From Candidatus Nitrosopumilus sp. (lineage in GTDB: Archaea; Thermoproteota; Nitrososphaeria; Nitrososphaerales; Nitrosopumilaceae), in the NCBI GenBank assembly GCA_028343855.1, contig JAOLZN010000004.1, positions 25,045-89,044 on the forward strand: DNA of 64,000 bases, read 5' to 3'. Under the pieces are notes generated by a model. It was not told the origin of the DNA, made no database searches, and worked only from the letters and a program-made list of their open reading frames with translations. The position numbers were made by a program, and so were the translations under genes. Below, in pieces: positions 34,673 through 44,166 of this stretch. Within the stretch, counting starts at the first letter, position 1. Each line of letters starts with the position of its first letter.

Positions 34673-35335
34673 ATGATTACAGAGGCACAATTAGCAGAAG
34701 TCATAACTCAAGCTAAAGAGGGAACTAAAAAGAGGAAATTCAAACAATCTGTAGAGTTAATAATTAATTTTAAAGATATTGATGTCAAAAAAGGATTCGC
34801 CATTAACGAAGTAATTCAACTTCCAAAAACCAATTCTCCTGCAACAGTATGTGTAATCGCTACAGGTGATATGAGCCAAAAAGCAAAAGCTGCAAAAGCA
34901 GACTCAGTTATTGGAAATGATGAATTAACAAAGTATGAAGCTAACAAAAGAGAATCACGAAAATTCATTAACAAATATGATTTCTTTTTGGCAGATACAA
35001 AAATTATGCCAACAGTTGGTAAAGCACTAGGTCAACTCTTAGGTCCTAGAGGAAAAATGCCAACACCAGTTCCATTTAACGCACCTATTGATGCATTTTT
35101 AGCAAGATTTAGAACATCAATCAAAGTTAGAACAAGAGCATCATTATCAATTTCATGTAAAATTGGTGATGAATCTATGGAAAATGCAGATTTAGCAACT
35201 AATGCATTTACAGTTGTGAATGCAATTGAGAAAAAATTACCAAACGGTGAAAAAAATATTAAAAAAGTTTTGATAAAAACAACAATGGGTAAACCAGTAA
35301 AACAAGTGCAGGAGATAAAGAAGAAGTATGCATGA
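34673..35335 (+). CDS. rpl1: Large ribosomal subunit protein L1 (uL1)
   Basis: 220 aa. Starts MITEAQLAEVITQAKEGTKK; the family motif PTVGKALGQLLGPRGKMPTPV is at about residues 117-137. Forms the L1 stalk that helps deacylated tRNA leave the ribosome; archaeal L1 also represses its own mRNA. A TTG three codons upstream is an alternative start. The stop overlaps the P0 start by 8 bases. Confidence 0.96.
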   Translation: MITEAQLAEVITQAKEGTKKRKFKQSVELIINFKDIDVKKGFAINEVIQLPKTNSPATVCVIATGDMSQKAKAAKADSVIGNDELTKYEANKRESRKFINKYDFFLADTKIMPTVGKALGQLLGPRGKMPTPVPFNAPIDAFLARFRTSIKVRTRASLSISCKIGDESMENADLATNAFTVVNAIEKKLPNGEKNIKKVLIKTTMGKPVKQVQEIKKKYA

Positions 35336-36194
35336 AAATAGAACTACATATCCAAAAAGAAAAACGGAAATGTATCAACAATTATTAGAATTACCAAAAA
35401 AATACAAAACCATCTCAATAATCAAAATGAGTAAAGTTCGTTCTACACAAATTTTACCATTAAGAAAAACTTTGAAAGGTGAAGTAGAGTTTGTATGTGT
35501 CAAAGATAGAGTTGCAAAAAAAGCACTTGAAACATTAGACGTTCCAGGAATGAAAGAATTTTCTGCAGAACTACAAGGACAAATCATGTTCATATTTACT
35601 AACATGTCTCCATTCAAACTAAACGTACTATTAGGTAAAAACAAAGTCATGATGAATGCACGTGGTGGAGATATTGCAAGCATGGACATCACAGTACCTG
35701 AGAAAAACACAGGAATTGCACCAGGGCCAATGCTTACAGAATTTAAAGATGCAGGAATTCCAACTAAAATTGATCAAGGAACAATTTGGATTGCAAAAGA
35801 AACAACACCAGCAAAGAAAGGTGATGCAATTAATGAGAAATTAGCAGCAATTTTAGGTAAATTAGATATCAAACCAGTTGAAGCAGGAATTTCACTTTAT
35901 TCAGCAGTAGAAGAGGGTCTAAAGTATACCGAAGAAGAAATGATAGTCGATGTTGAGAAGACCAGAAACATGTTTGCACAGTTCCATCAAGAAGCAGTAT
36001 CATTATCAATCGAAGCAGGATACATTACTGCAGATAACGTTACACAAATCCTTACAAAAGCAGCACAGTCTGCACGCTCAGTATCTATTGAATCAGGTTT
36101 CATGACAGATGAAACAAAAGAACAAATCTTACAAAAAGCAGATGCACAAGCTAAAGGCGTAGCAAGTCAAGCAAAAGATTACACACCAGCCTAA
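35328..36194 (+). CDS. rpl10: Large ribosomal subunit stalk protein P0 (uL10)
   Basis: 288 aa. The L10 domain includes LPKKYKTISIIKMSKVRSTQILPLRK and the P0-specific insertion domain about residues 115-185 (GIAPGPMLTEFKDAGIPTKIDQG). Helical repeats for binding P1 dimers follow (EEEMIVDVEKTRNMFAQFHQEA, VTQILTKAAQSARSV). The protein ends in KDYTPA: the acidic linker and conserved ~20-residue tail shared by most P0 and P1 proteins is missing. Confidence 0.95.
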   Translation: MHENRTTYPKRKTEMYQQLLELPKKYKTISIIKMSKVRSTQILPLRKTLKGEVEFVCVKDRVAKKALETLDVPGMKEFSAELQGQIMFIFTNMSPFKLNVLLGKNKVMMNARGGDIASMDITVPEKNTGIAPGPMLTEFKDAGIPTKIDQGTIWIAKETTPAKKGDAINEKLAAILGKLDIKPVEAGISLYSAVEEGLKYTEEEMIVDVEKTRNMFAQFHQEAVSLSIEAGYITADNVTQILTKAAQSARSVSIESGFMTDETKEQILQKADAQAKGVASQAKDYTPA

Positions 36195-36829
36195 TAATCA
36201 GTGTTTTTTACTTTAGGTAAATTCCAATTATACTTTATTGCAATTAACCTCAATGCAGTAGTTAGAACTATTCCAATAATGGTTGCAACATAGATTTCTT
36301 CTGTGAAATACAAAAGTATGGAAAAAATTACAATTCCAATAAAACTAGCAGAAAGGTAGAATTCTTTTACAAACACTATAGGGGATTGATTGACAAATAC
36401 ATCTCTTAATACACCGCCACCAACAGCAGTTAAAATACCTGCTAGTAAAATGGCTAAAAAATTTAATCCAAAAATATTGTAAGCAAAAGTTGCTCCAATA
36501 ATTGTAAAGACCCCTAATCCAATAGCATCAAATTTCAAAAATAAATTCCAGTGTTTTTTTAAACGAGAATACAAAAAAAAGATTACGATTCCTGAAGCAA
36601 CAGTGGCTATCACATATGCGGGATCAACAATAGAATTTGGAACTTTACCCAAGACAACATCCCTTATTGTCCCACCTGCCACACCAGTAATAGTTGCAAG
36701 TAGTAAAATTCCAACAACATCAAATTTTTTCTCAATTGCCTTAAAGGCACCAGTAATTGCAAATGCCACAGTTCCAAATAGATCTAAAACATAAATGAAA
36801 AATTCAGTAGTAAAGGAAAATTCAGTCAA
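36191..36829 (-). CDS. TRIC-like/UPF0126 membrane protein (YicG family)
   Basis: 212 aa, about seven transmembrane helices, with the two internal repeats of the family visible as GVAGGTIRDVVLGKVP (near residue 49) and GGGVLRDVFVNQSP (near residue 138). Prokaryotic TRIC proteins are trimeric cation channels; the related E. coli YicG has been reported as a glycine transporter, so substrate is uncertain. The TTG start is inferred from the reading frame. Placed between P0 and P1, tail to tail with P0. Confidence 0.88.
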   Translation of the reverse strand: MTEFSFTTEFFIYVLDLFGTVAFAITGAFKAIEKKFDVVGILLLATITGVAGGTIRDVVLGKVPNSIVDPAYVIATVASGIVIFFLYSRLKKHWNLFLKFDAIGLGVFTIIGATFAYNIFGLNFLAILLAGILTAVGGGVLRDVFVNQSPIVFVKEFYLSASFIGIVIFSILLYFTEEIYVATIIGIVLTTALRLIAIKYNWNLPKVKNTDY

Positions 36830-36906
36830 CAGATAGGAAAACGGTATACAGAGTAATTAAGATTAATAAAAATAAGTATAAAATTAAGTTGAAAGAATAA
36901 AGTTGC

Positions 36907-37206
36907 TTAGCCGAATAAGGATGATAATCCTTCCATGGCTGCTTCTTCGTTTTTAGGTTCTTCTTTCTTTTCTTCTTTTGCTGGTGCATCTGCTGCTGCG
37001 TCGGCTGCCGGTGCGGCTGCTGCAACTGCTACAGGTGCGGCTTTAACTGCCTCATCGATGTTAACATCGGCTAAGGCTGCAACTAAGGATTTAACTTGGG
37101 CTTCATTAACTTCAGCGCCAGATGCTTTAACAACTGAACTGAGGTTTGCCTCGTTAACTTCTTTGTCTAGTTTATGAAGAAGTAAAGCAGCGTAAACATA
37201 TTCCAT
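36907..37206 (-). CDS. rpl12: Large ribosomal subunit stalk protein P1 (archaeal L12)
   Basis: 99 aa. N-terminal dimerisation domain [22 protein letters not shown], Ala-rich hinge, then an acidic segment and the conserved tail ending GLSSLFG that recruits elongation factors. Base composition is noticeably richer in G and C than its surroundings because of the Ala codons. Normally follows P0 on the same strand; here it is inverted and separated by the TRIC-like gene, with its own TATA box. Confidence 0.96.
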   Translation of the reverse strand: MEYVYAALLLHKLDKEVNEANLSSVVKASGAEVNEAQVKSLVAALADVNIDEAVKAAPVAVAAAAPAADAAADAPAKEEKKEEPKNEEAAMEGLSSLFG

Positions 37207-37229
37207 TGTACCATGAATCTCTTAGGGCA

Positions 37230-37240
37230 TAATATAAAAC
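37230..37240 (-). promoter_or_regulatory. TATA box of P1 (L12)
   Basis: On the minus strand GTTTTATATT is centred 29 bases before the P1 start codon. It shows that P1 is transcribed independently of P0. Confidence 0.6.
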
Positions 37241-37270
37241 TATGGTGAAGTTACGCCTAAAATTAAATAT

Positions 37271-37780
37271 TTAATTTAGAATCTTTAGACTTCTACAAAC
37301 AGCATACAAAGTTCTCTTCAAATTAGGATCTGTCAAAGTATCCATTCTATTTTTCAAAATTCGTTTTGCCTCGTCTCTTTCAGTACCAGGAGCCAAAGAC
37401 AAAACAGTATTAATGAATTCAGGAATTGATTCACGAATCCAACCATCTAAGACTGTATAGATTTTTGGAGGAAGAATATCACATTTATCAACATCAAGGT
37501 CTAAGACATCAGCAAAATTTTCAGATTCAACTCTATACACCAATGCTAAAACAACATTATCAGGTGTTGGATGATTAAGAATTTCTTCAGATCTTTCACC
37601 GGTTTTACCTTGTTGAATCTTATTTTTGAGTCCAATTGGATTTACAATTATCCCATTAACACCAACTTTTCTACCATCAACACCGCTGACAACAGCAAAA
37701 ATAAAGTCATTAAAATCACCATTTTTTTTAACTGAGAAAATATGAGTACCTTCTTTGAGTTTAGGCTTGCTTCCAAACAT
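37271..37780 (-). CDS. Uncharacterised 169-aa protein
   Basis: Not recognised. The first half is beta-rich (THIFSVKKNGDFNDFIFAVVSGVDGRKVGVNGIIV), the second half helical and ends with ERDEAKRILKNRMDTLTDPNLKRTLYAVCRSL. One or two cysteines, no membrane segment. It is likely conserved among thaumarchaea given its good coding character, but no function can be proposed. Divergent from alaS, 79 bases apart. Confidence 0.75.
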   Translation of the reverse strand: MFGSKPKLKEGTHIFSVKKNGDFNDFIFAVVSGVDGRKVGVNGIIVNPIGLKNKIQQGKTGERSEEILNHPTPDNVVLALVYRVESENFADVLDLDVDKCDILPPKIYTVLDGWIRESIPEFINTVLSLAPGTERDEAKRILKNRMDTLTDPNLKRTLYAVCRSLKILN

Positions 37781-37828
37781 GATTAGAATAAAAGATTGAT
37801 TGTATTTAATCTAATCATTAATCGACAA

Positions 37829-37838
37829 TACTTAATAT
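37829..37838 (+). promoter_or_regulatory. TATA box of alaS
   Basis: TACTTAATAT is centred 26 bases before the TTG start of alaS; supports the TTG, because the ATG at 37850 is in another frame and meets a stop after five codons. Confidence 0.55.
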
Positions 37839-37859
37839 CGGAAAGAGGCATGCTCATCG

Positions 37860-40529
37860 TTGGATAAAAATCAGATTTTAAAAGAATTCTCTTCAGATCC
37901 TGAAAAATACTATAATGTCAAATTATTCCAAGAACAAGGCTTTGTCAGAAAATCATGTTCTAAATGTGGAAGATTTTTTTGGACTTTGGATGCAGATAGA
38001 ACACTTTGTCCAGATGATGGAACTGACACATATTCATTCATTGGAGAACCGCCAACAACAAAAAGATTTGATTATACACAAGCATGGAAACAAGTTGAAG
38101 AATTTTTTGTAAAAAATAACCATACATCAGTTAGTAGATATCCAGTAGTATGCAGATGGCGTGATGACTTGTATTTTACGATTGCATCAATAGTTGACTT
38201 TCAAAGAATTATGGGTTCAAAAGTTGTATTTGAATTTCCTGCAAATCCATTAGTCGTACCACAAACATGTTTGAGGTTCAAAGATTTAGAAAATGTAGGG
38301 GTTACTGGAAGACATTTTTCAAGTTTCTGTATGATTGGGCAACATAGTGTTCCAAACAATCAAGGGTATTGGAAAGATGAATGTGTTGATTTGGATTATA
38401 GATTACTAACTGATCAATTTGGAATTAAAAAAGAAGAAGTGGTTTTTGTAGAAGATGTCTGGGCTGGCGGCGGTTCTTTTGGTCCATCATTAGAATATTT
38501 TGTAAGAGGATTAGAGCTTGGTAATGCAGTATTTACAGAATTTCAAGGAGAATTAGGACAACATACTACACTTGATCAAAGAGTAATTGACATGGGTGCA
38601 GGACTAGAAAGATTTGCATGGATTACTATGGGCACACCTACTGCATATGATTGCTGTTTTGGTCCAATTAATGAAAAACTGTACAATACAATTGGAATAG
38701 ATTCAGACTCTGAAGTTTTACGAAAATACTTTACAGAAATTGCAAAAGAGATTGATCATTATGATGATCTAAATCAAGTAAGACGTCTTGCAATAAAGAA
38801 TGCAGGAATTACAGATTCACAATTAACAAAAATGATTACACCAATGGAGGGAATGTATCTAATTGCAGACCATCTACGTACATTGATTTTTGCAATTACA
38901 GATGGTGCACTTCCAAGTAATGTTGGCGGCGGATATAATCTCAGAATGATGTTACGAAGAATTAATGCAACAATAAGCAAGTTAAATCTAAAATTAGACA
39001 TTGATGACTTGATTGATTCACATATTGATTATCTCAAAGATACCTATCCTGAACTTGATGAGAAAAGAGAAGATGTCAAACAAATTCTCAAAATAGAATC
39101 TGCCAGATATGAAGAATCAAAAGTGCATATGAAGAAAAAAGCAGAGAAAATTCGTGAAAAAGGAACTCCAACAGTAGACGAACTCATTACATTTTATGAA
39201 TCAGATGGAATTACTCCAGAATATCTTAAAGAAGTTGATGCAATTTCAGAAGTGCCATCATCATTTTACTCCAAATTATCAGATTTACACCAATCAGAGA
39301 AGAAAAAGGCAATTACAGAATTACCATTAGAGAAACTTCCAGAAACTGAGACTCTATTTTACAAAGATGATCCAATGGAATTTGAGGCTAAAGTAATCAA
39401 AGTATTTGATGATCAAGTAGTATTAGACAAAACATCATTTTATGCCAGAGGTGGAGGTCAAGAACCAGACCACGGAAGTATTGCAGGATTTGAAGTAGTA
39501 GATGTTGATAAACATGCAGACATTATTGTTCACAAATTAAAAGATGGGATTCCAAATGAAGGAGACATAGTTCAGTGTAAAGTAGATGTAACAAGACGTT
39601 CTAATATTACAAAGAATCATACAAGTACTCACATCATCAATACATCAGCTCGAAGTGTTTTGGGTTCATGGGTTTGGCAGCACTCTGCATTCAAAGATGA
39701 TGATCACGCAAGATTAGACATCACACATCATTCATCACTAAATGATGACCAAGTAAAACAAATTGAGGATGCAGCAAATAAAATGATCAAAGATAACTAT
39801 CCTGTCAAAATTGAATATTTTGATAGGGGAACTGCAGAACAACAATACGGTTTTAGAATTTATCAAGGTGGAGTTGTTCCAGTAAAATCTGTAAGAATTG
39901 TATCAATTGAAGACAAGGATATTGAAGCTTGTGGAGGAACCCATGTAAAGAAAACTGGAGACATTGAATTAATAAAAATTACAAAAACAAAAAGAATTCA
40001 AGATGGCGTTGTTCGCTTAGAATTTGTTTCAGGACCAAATGCATTTGAGTATGTCAAAGAGCAAGAAGAAGAATCAAAGAAAAAAGAACAGCAAGCAATT
40101 GCAAAACAAGAATTAGAAAAGCAAAGAGAAGAAAATAAAGATAAAGCAAAAGAAAAAATCCCAGGATTTATAGAAAAAATTCTAGCTGGAGAATCATTAG
40201 AATCTGATGAAATTAGCAATAAAGGAAAACTTTGCTTTACATCAAGTGAAAATTATGATGATTATTTCAATCAAAACTTTGGAAAGAAATTAGTTGCTAA
40301 AGACGACACAGCAGCATTTTGTGGAATTTTTGAGGCAGGTCCAACTATACGAGTAATGATATTTGCAGGTGAGAAATCAGGTGTAAATGCAGGTGAAATT
40401 GCCAAGGAAATAGCCTCAATCTTAGGAGGTTCAGGGGGTGGTGATACTAAATTTGCTCAAGGTGGAGGTAAAGACACATCTAAAAAAGACGAAGCAATAC
40501 AAAAAGCAAAATCAATGATTTTAGGATAA
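37860..40529 (+). CDS. alaS: Alanyl-tRNA synthetase, archaeal type
   Basis: 889 aa, TTG start. The N-terminal zinc-binding region with CSKCGRFFWTLDADRTLC is specific to archaeal AlaRS. The class II catalytic core follows (RYPVVCRWRDDLYFTIASIVDF; GAGLERFAWI). The editing domain shows its zinc ligands in NHTSTHIINTSAR and ACGGTHVKKTGDIEL. The C-terminal Ala/Gly-rich end (GGSGGGDTKFAQGGGKD) belongs to the C-Ala domain. Complete; charges tRNA-Ala and clears mischarged Ser/Gly. leuS follows after 7 bases. Confidence 0.97.
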   Translation: MDKNQILKEFSSDPEKYYNVKLFQEQGFVRKSCSKCGRFFWTLDADRTLCPDDGTDTYSFIGEPPTTKRFDYTQAWKQVEEFFVKNNHTSVSRYPVVCRWRDDLYFTIASIVDFQRIMGSKVVFEFPANPLVVPQTCLRFKDLENVGVTGRHFSSFCMIGQHSVPNNQGYWKDECVDLDYRLLTDQFGIKKEEVVFVEDVWAGGGSFGPSLEYFVRGLELGNAVFTEFQGELGQHTTLDQRVIDMGAGLERFAWITMGTPTAYDCCFGPINEKLYNTIGIDSDSEVLRKYFTEIAKEIDHYDDLNQVRRLAIKNAGITDSQLTKMITPMEGMYLIADHLRTLIFAITDGALPSNVGGGYNLRMMLRRINATISKLNLKLDIDDLIDSHIDYLKDTYPELDEKREDVKQILKIESARYEESKVHMKKKAEKIREKGTPTVDELITFYESDGITPEYLKEVDAISEVPSSFYSKLSDLHQSEKKKAITELPLEKLPETETLFYKDDPMEFEAKVIKVFDDQVVLDKTSFYARGGGQEPDHGSIAGFEVVDVDKHADIIVHKLKDGIPNEGDIVQCKVDVTRRSNITKNHTSTHIINTSARSVLGSWVWQHSAFKDDDHARLDITHHSSLNDDQVKQIEDAANKMIKDNYPVKIEYFDRGTAEQQYGFRIYQGGVVPVKSVRIVSIEDKDIEACGGTHVKKTGDIELIKITKTKRIQDGVVRLEFVSGPNAFEYVKEQEEESKKKEQQAIAKQELEKQREENKDKAKEKIPGFIEKILAGESLESDEISNKGKLCFTSSENYDDYFNQNFGKKLVAKDDTAAFCGIFEAGPTIRVMIFAGEKSGVNAGEIAKEIASILGGSGGGDTKFAQGGGKDTSKKDEAIQKAKSMILG

Positions 40530-40536
40530 ATGAAAA

Positions 40537-43407
40537 ATGGAAATTAACTGGAACCAAATTGAAACCAAATGGCGAGCCAAATGGGATGAGTCAAAAGACT
40601 TTGAAACAAATCCAAATGAGAAACCAAAAAAATTCATTACAGTAGCTTATCCATATCCAAACTCACCACAGCATATTGGACATGGACGAACATACACACT
40701 AGCTGATGTTCATGCAAGATTTTATCGAATGAAAGGGTATAACGTATTGTTTCCAATGGGATTCCATTATACTGGTACTCCCGTTTTAGGAATGGCAAAA
40801 AGAATTCAATCCCAAGAAAAAGAAATTCTTGATGGACTACGAAATATCTATCATGTTCCAGAAGAAGACATCAAAACATTTGTTGAACCAATAAAGATTG
40901 CAGATTATTTCCATGAAGAAATCAAATCTGGAATGATCGAAATGGGTTACTCTATTGATTGGAGAAGAGAATTCACAACAATTGTTCCAGGTTATCAGAA
41001 ATTTATCGAATGGCAAATTACAACACTAAAAGAAAATGGTAAAATTATTCAAGGTTCACATCCAGTAGGATGGTGTCCACGTGATCAAAACCCTGTATCA
41101 CAACACGATACAATGGGGGATGTTGAACCAAAAATTGATGATAAGAATCATCTAGTTAAATTCAAGTTTGGCGAATACATATTTCCAGTTACAACACTTC
41201 GTCCTGAAACAATTTTTGGAATTACTAACCTCTGGGTCAATCCAAATACCATATATAAAAAAATCAAAGCAGATAATGAAAAATGGATTGTGTCAGAAGA
41301 ATGTACAAAGAAAATAGAATTCTTTGGAAAGGAAATTACAATTGAAGGAGATATTGCAGGAACTGAAATTATTGGCAAGTACGCTACAGTATTACACAAC
41401 AATCAAGAGATTCCAATTTTAGAAGCAGAATTCGTAGAGCCTGCAATTGGTACAGGTTTAGTCATGTCAGTTCCAGCTCATGCACCAAAGGATTACCAGG
41501 CATTAATGGACCTCAAGGCTAAAAATCACGAATTAGCCTCAAAAATTGAGCCTATTCCAATCATATCTACTGAAGGATATGGAGAGATTCCTGCAAAAGA
41601 GATTTGTGAAAAGATGGGAGTATCAGACCAATCTGATCAGAAATTAGAAGAGGCAACAAATGAGTTGTATCTCAAAGAATTCACAGATGGAAAACTAAAT
41701 GACAAATGTGGAGATTTCCAAAATGAGAAAGTTCAGTTTGGACGAAATAAAGTCAGAGACTGGTTAATGGAGAACGAATACCTAGAAAAATTCCCAGTAC
41801 TTGAAAATGCTCCAGTAAAATGTCGTTGTGGAACTGAATGTGTTGTTAAAGTTTTGAACAATCAATGGTTTTTGAATTATGGTGATGAAGAATGGAAAGA
41901 AACGGCTAGAAATTGTTTTGATGAAATGAATATTTTACCAAATAAAATTACAACAGAATTCAAAGAAGTAATTGATTGGTTACACGAAAGAGCATGCGCA
42001 AGACAACAAGGGCTGGGAACTAATCTACCATGGGATAAAGATTGGATTGTTGAGAGTTTATCAGATAGTGTAATTTACATGGCATACTATACAATGTCAA
42101 GATTTGTAAATGATGGAACTCTAAAACCTGAAAATCTTACAAGAGAATTCTTTGATTTTATTTTACTAGATAAAGGAGACATGTCAATAGCTGTTAGCAC
42201 ATCACAATTATCTGAAGATGTAATCAGTATGGTCAAAAAAGAATTCCAATACTTTTATCCAGTTGATTCTAGACATTCAGGAAGGGACCTTGTACAAAAT
42301 CACTTGTCATTTTTTGTCTTAAATCACGTTGCAATATTTGAGAAAAAATTATGGCCACAAGAAATTGTTGTCAATGGTTCAGTAATGATGGATGGTGCAA
42401 AAATGAGTAAGAGTATGGGAAATATCATTCCACTTCGAACTGCAATCAAAGACCACGGAGCAGACCCAATTCGATTAGCAATTATCTCATCAGCAGAACT
42501 ACTTCAAGATGCTGATTTCAATATGGATAGCGTAACAGGCATTCAAAGCAAATTAGAGTCACTACTAGAGGAGTGCAGTAGCCTCAAAGCATCAGATGTA
42601 GGCGATTTAGGGGCTGAAGATAGATGGATTTTATCAAAAACTCAAGGTATGATTGCTCAAGTTACAGAAGCAGTCGAGAAAATGAGGCTAAGAGAAGGGC
42701 TACACGATATACTATTTTCATTTGAATCTGATTTGAGCTGGTATGCAAAGAGAGTCGAGGCTAAAGGAAGGGACAATGTTTCAGGAATACTACACAAAAT
42801 CAATTCAGTCAGAGTTGCAATGTTGTCCCCATTTGCACCACATATAGCTGAAGAAATGTGGGAAAAATTAGGATATACAGAACTTGCATCAAAATCAGCA
42901 TGGCCTAAATTTTCAAAACAAGATGTGAATGCCACATCTATTCAATCCGAAGAATTACTCAAATCAACAATTGATGACATTGCAAATATCCTAAAAGTTA
43001 CAAAAATTACTCCACAAAAAATTGTAATTTATGTAAACTCGGACGAGTTCAAATCTAAAGTGTATAGAAAAATTTTAGGAATTATGGTAGGAGGACAAAA
43101 CAATATGGGTGTAGTAATGAAAGAGTTAATTGCAGATCCTCAAACTACAGAAGCTAAAAAGATGCCAGACTTTATCCAAAAAGTAATCAAAGACTTGCAT
43201 TCAGAACCAGAAGAAATCAAATCAACAAAATTAGAATCGGAAGAGTTTGATGAAAAACAATTCTTATCTGAAGAACTATCAAGTATTGGTAAAAAAGAAT
43301 TTGGAGTAGACATTCAAGTGTTTGGAGCAACTAATGATGACATCTATGACCCTAAAGACAAAGCTAGACATGCAAGACCATTCAAACCAGCCATTCTAAT
43401 TGAATAA
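40537..43407 (+). CDS. leuS: Leucyl-tRNA synthetase, archaeal type
   Basis: 956 aa. Class I synthetase: HIGH motif in SPQHIGHGRTYTLADVHARF and KMSKS in DGAKMSKSMGNIIPL. The CP1 editing domain sits between them (VTTLRPETIFGITNLWV and VPAHAPKDYQALMDL). A C-terminal extension of the archaeal/eukaryotic type follows the anticodon-binding domain. Complete, charges tRNA-Leu. Almost certainly co-transcribed with alaS. Confidence 0.97.
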   Translation: MEINWNQIETKWRAKWDESKDFETNPNEKPKKFITVAYPYPNSPQHIGHGRTYTLADVHARFYRMKGYNVLFPMGFHYTGTPVLGMAKRIQSQEKEILDGLRNIYHVPEEDIKTFVEPIKIADYFHEEIKSGMIEMGYSIDWRREFTTIVPGYQKFIEWQITTLKENGKIIQGSHPVGWCPRDQNPVSQHDTMGDVEPKIDDKNHLVKFKFGEYIFPVTTLRPETIFGITNLWVNPNTIYKKIKADNEKWIVSEECTKKIEFFGKEITIEGDIAGTEIIGKYATVLHNNQEIPILEAEFVEPAIGTGLVMSVPAHAPKDYQALMDLKAKNHELASKIEPIPIISTEGYGEIPAKEICEKMGVSDQSDQKLEEATNELYLKEFTDGKLNDKCGDFQNEKVQFGRNKVRDWLMENEYLEKFPVLENAPVKCRCGTECVVKVLNNQWFLNYGDEEWKETARNCFDEMNILPNKITTEFKEVIDWLHERACARQQGLGTNLPWDKDWIVESLSDSVIYMAYYTMSRFVNDGTLKPENLTREFFDFILLDKGDMSIAVSTSQLSEDVISMVKKEFQYFYPVDSRHSGRDLVQNHLSFFVLNHVAIFEKKLWPQEIVVNGSVMMDGAKMSKSMGNIIPLRTAIKDHGADPIRLAIISSAELLQDADFNMDSVTGIQSKLESLLEECSSLKASDVGDLGAEDRWILSKTQGMIAQVTEAVEKMRLREGLHDILFSFESDLSWYAKRVEAKGRDNVSGILHKINSVRVAMLSPFAPHIAEEMWEKLGYTELASKSAWPKFSKQDVNATSIQSEELLKSTIDDIANILKVTKITPQKIVIYVNSDEFKSKVYRKILGIMVGGQNNMGVVMKELIADPQTTEAKKMPDFIQKVIKDLHSEPEEIKSTKLESEEFDEKQFLSEELSSIGKKEFGVDIQVFGATNDDIYDPKDKARHARPFKPAILIE

Positions 43408-43530
43408 CTAATAACGGCTTTCACATGTTGAGCAAACATAAGCATACTTAATTTCTAAATCATAAGGAATACTCACTTTAGCTAGTTGTAATATAGTAAA
43501 TCCTCTGCAAATCTTACAAATCCCTCGCAA
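43408..43530 (-). CDS. Possible 40-aa zinc-ribbon protein
   Basis: TTG start at 43530, TAG stop at 43408-43410, directly after the leuS stop on the opposite strand. The peptide starts LRGICKICRGFTILQLAKVS and contains CKIC and CSTC separated by 23 residues, then ends ESRY. Two CxxC knuckles at this spacing are a typical zinc ribbon, which makes it more convincing than most short frames. An AT-rich stretch lies just upstream (43541-43558) but its spacing is not ideal. A 377-base interval after leuS contains only this, a possible 16-aa frame at 43640, and otherwise no recognisable gene. Confidence 0.55.
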   Translation of the reverse strand: MRGICKICRGFTILQLAKVSIPYDLEIKYAYVCSTCESRY

Positions 43531-43639
43531 CAGTACTGATTGTAAAATTTAGAATTAACCACATGTGTCAAAATCAGGTTCGATCAAGGTCATGCGTAAT
43601 TTACCCACGAAATTAACTACTTTTTGAGATATACAAGAC

Positions 43640-43690
43640 ATGATTAAAGAAATAATTGGATTTGTGTGGGATTTAATTTCAGGACAGTAA
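43640..43690 (+). other. Possible 16-residue hydrophobic peptide frame
   Basis: ATG at 43640 to TAA at 43688-43690, reading MIKEIIGFVWDLISGQ, an amphipathic helix. An AT-rich box (AATTAACTA) lies ~27 bases upstream. Short frames occur by chance; reported only because the spacing to the box is right and the gap is otherwise empty. Confidence 0.2.
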
Positions 43691-43784
43691 GTAATTAAAG
43701 TAATTATCATCCATCCACACCCCAATCATTCCATGAAATAATTATTCTTAAAATCTATTAAGATAGGAAAATTTTCCATAGTAT

Positions 43785-44135
43785 ATGAGTGAAAAAGAAG
43801 CAAAAAATTATTTTAAAAAATTAATGAATGATACTCAAAATAAAATTGATAATGTAAATAATCAAAAATCAAGAAATGAAGATGTGAAAATAGATAATAA
43901 TGAGCATAATCAGGAACAAAATATGAGTGAAAGTAAACCAAAAAAATCTAAAATTGCAATTGCGACTCTGAAAATGCCAGATGGAAAAGAGGTAGAAATT
44001 CCATTACCTCCAAAAGTTTTCAAAACAGGTCGTGAGGGCTACTATGCACAAATTGCAGCATTTGTATACGATGATGAAGTGTATGGTGGTCAAATACAAG
44101 TCTGGAAAAAAACACCCAAAACACCAGAAGAATAA
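43785..44135 (+). CDS. Uncharacterised 116-aa protein
   Basis: A polar, Asn/Lys-rich N-terminal half (about residues 1-52) precedes a compact C-terminal domain: KIAIATLKMPDGKEVEIPLPPKVFKTGREGYYAQIAAFVYDDEVYGGQIQVW. The latter looks like a small beta-barrel. No known family recognised. A TATA-like CTTAAAATCT lies about 30 bases upstream of the ATG, supporting this start over the internal Met at residue 47. Confidence 0.72.
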   Translation: MSEKEAKNYFKKLMNDTQNKIDNVNNQKSRNEDVKIDNNEHNQEQNMSESKPKKSKIAIATLKMPDGKEVEIPLPPKVFKTGREGYYAQIAAFVYDDEVYGGQIQVWKKTPKTPEE

Positions 44136-44166
44136 ATATTAATTATAAAATTAGTATTTAGAAGAA

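Noticed and set aside
36935..37177. Ala/Ser-rich plus-strand frame
   Set aside because: Antisense of the Ala-rich hinge of ribosomal protein P1; no independent start signal or family.
43560..43620. tRNA-like GGTTCGATC segment after leuS
   Set aside because: The flanking bases do not form a T stem, and no acceptor or anticodon stems can be found around it.
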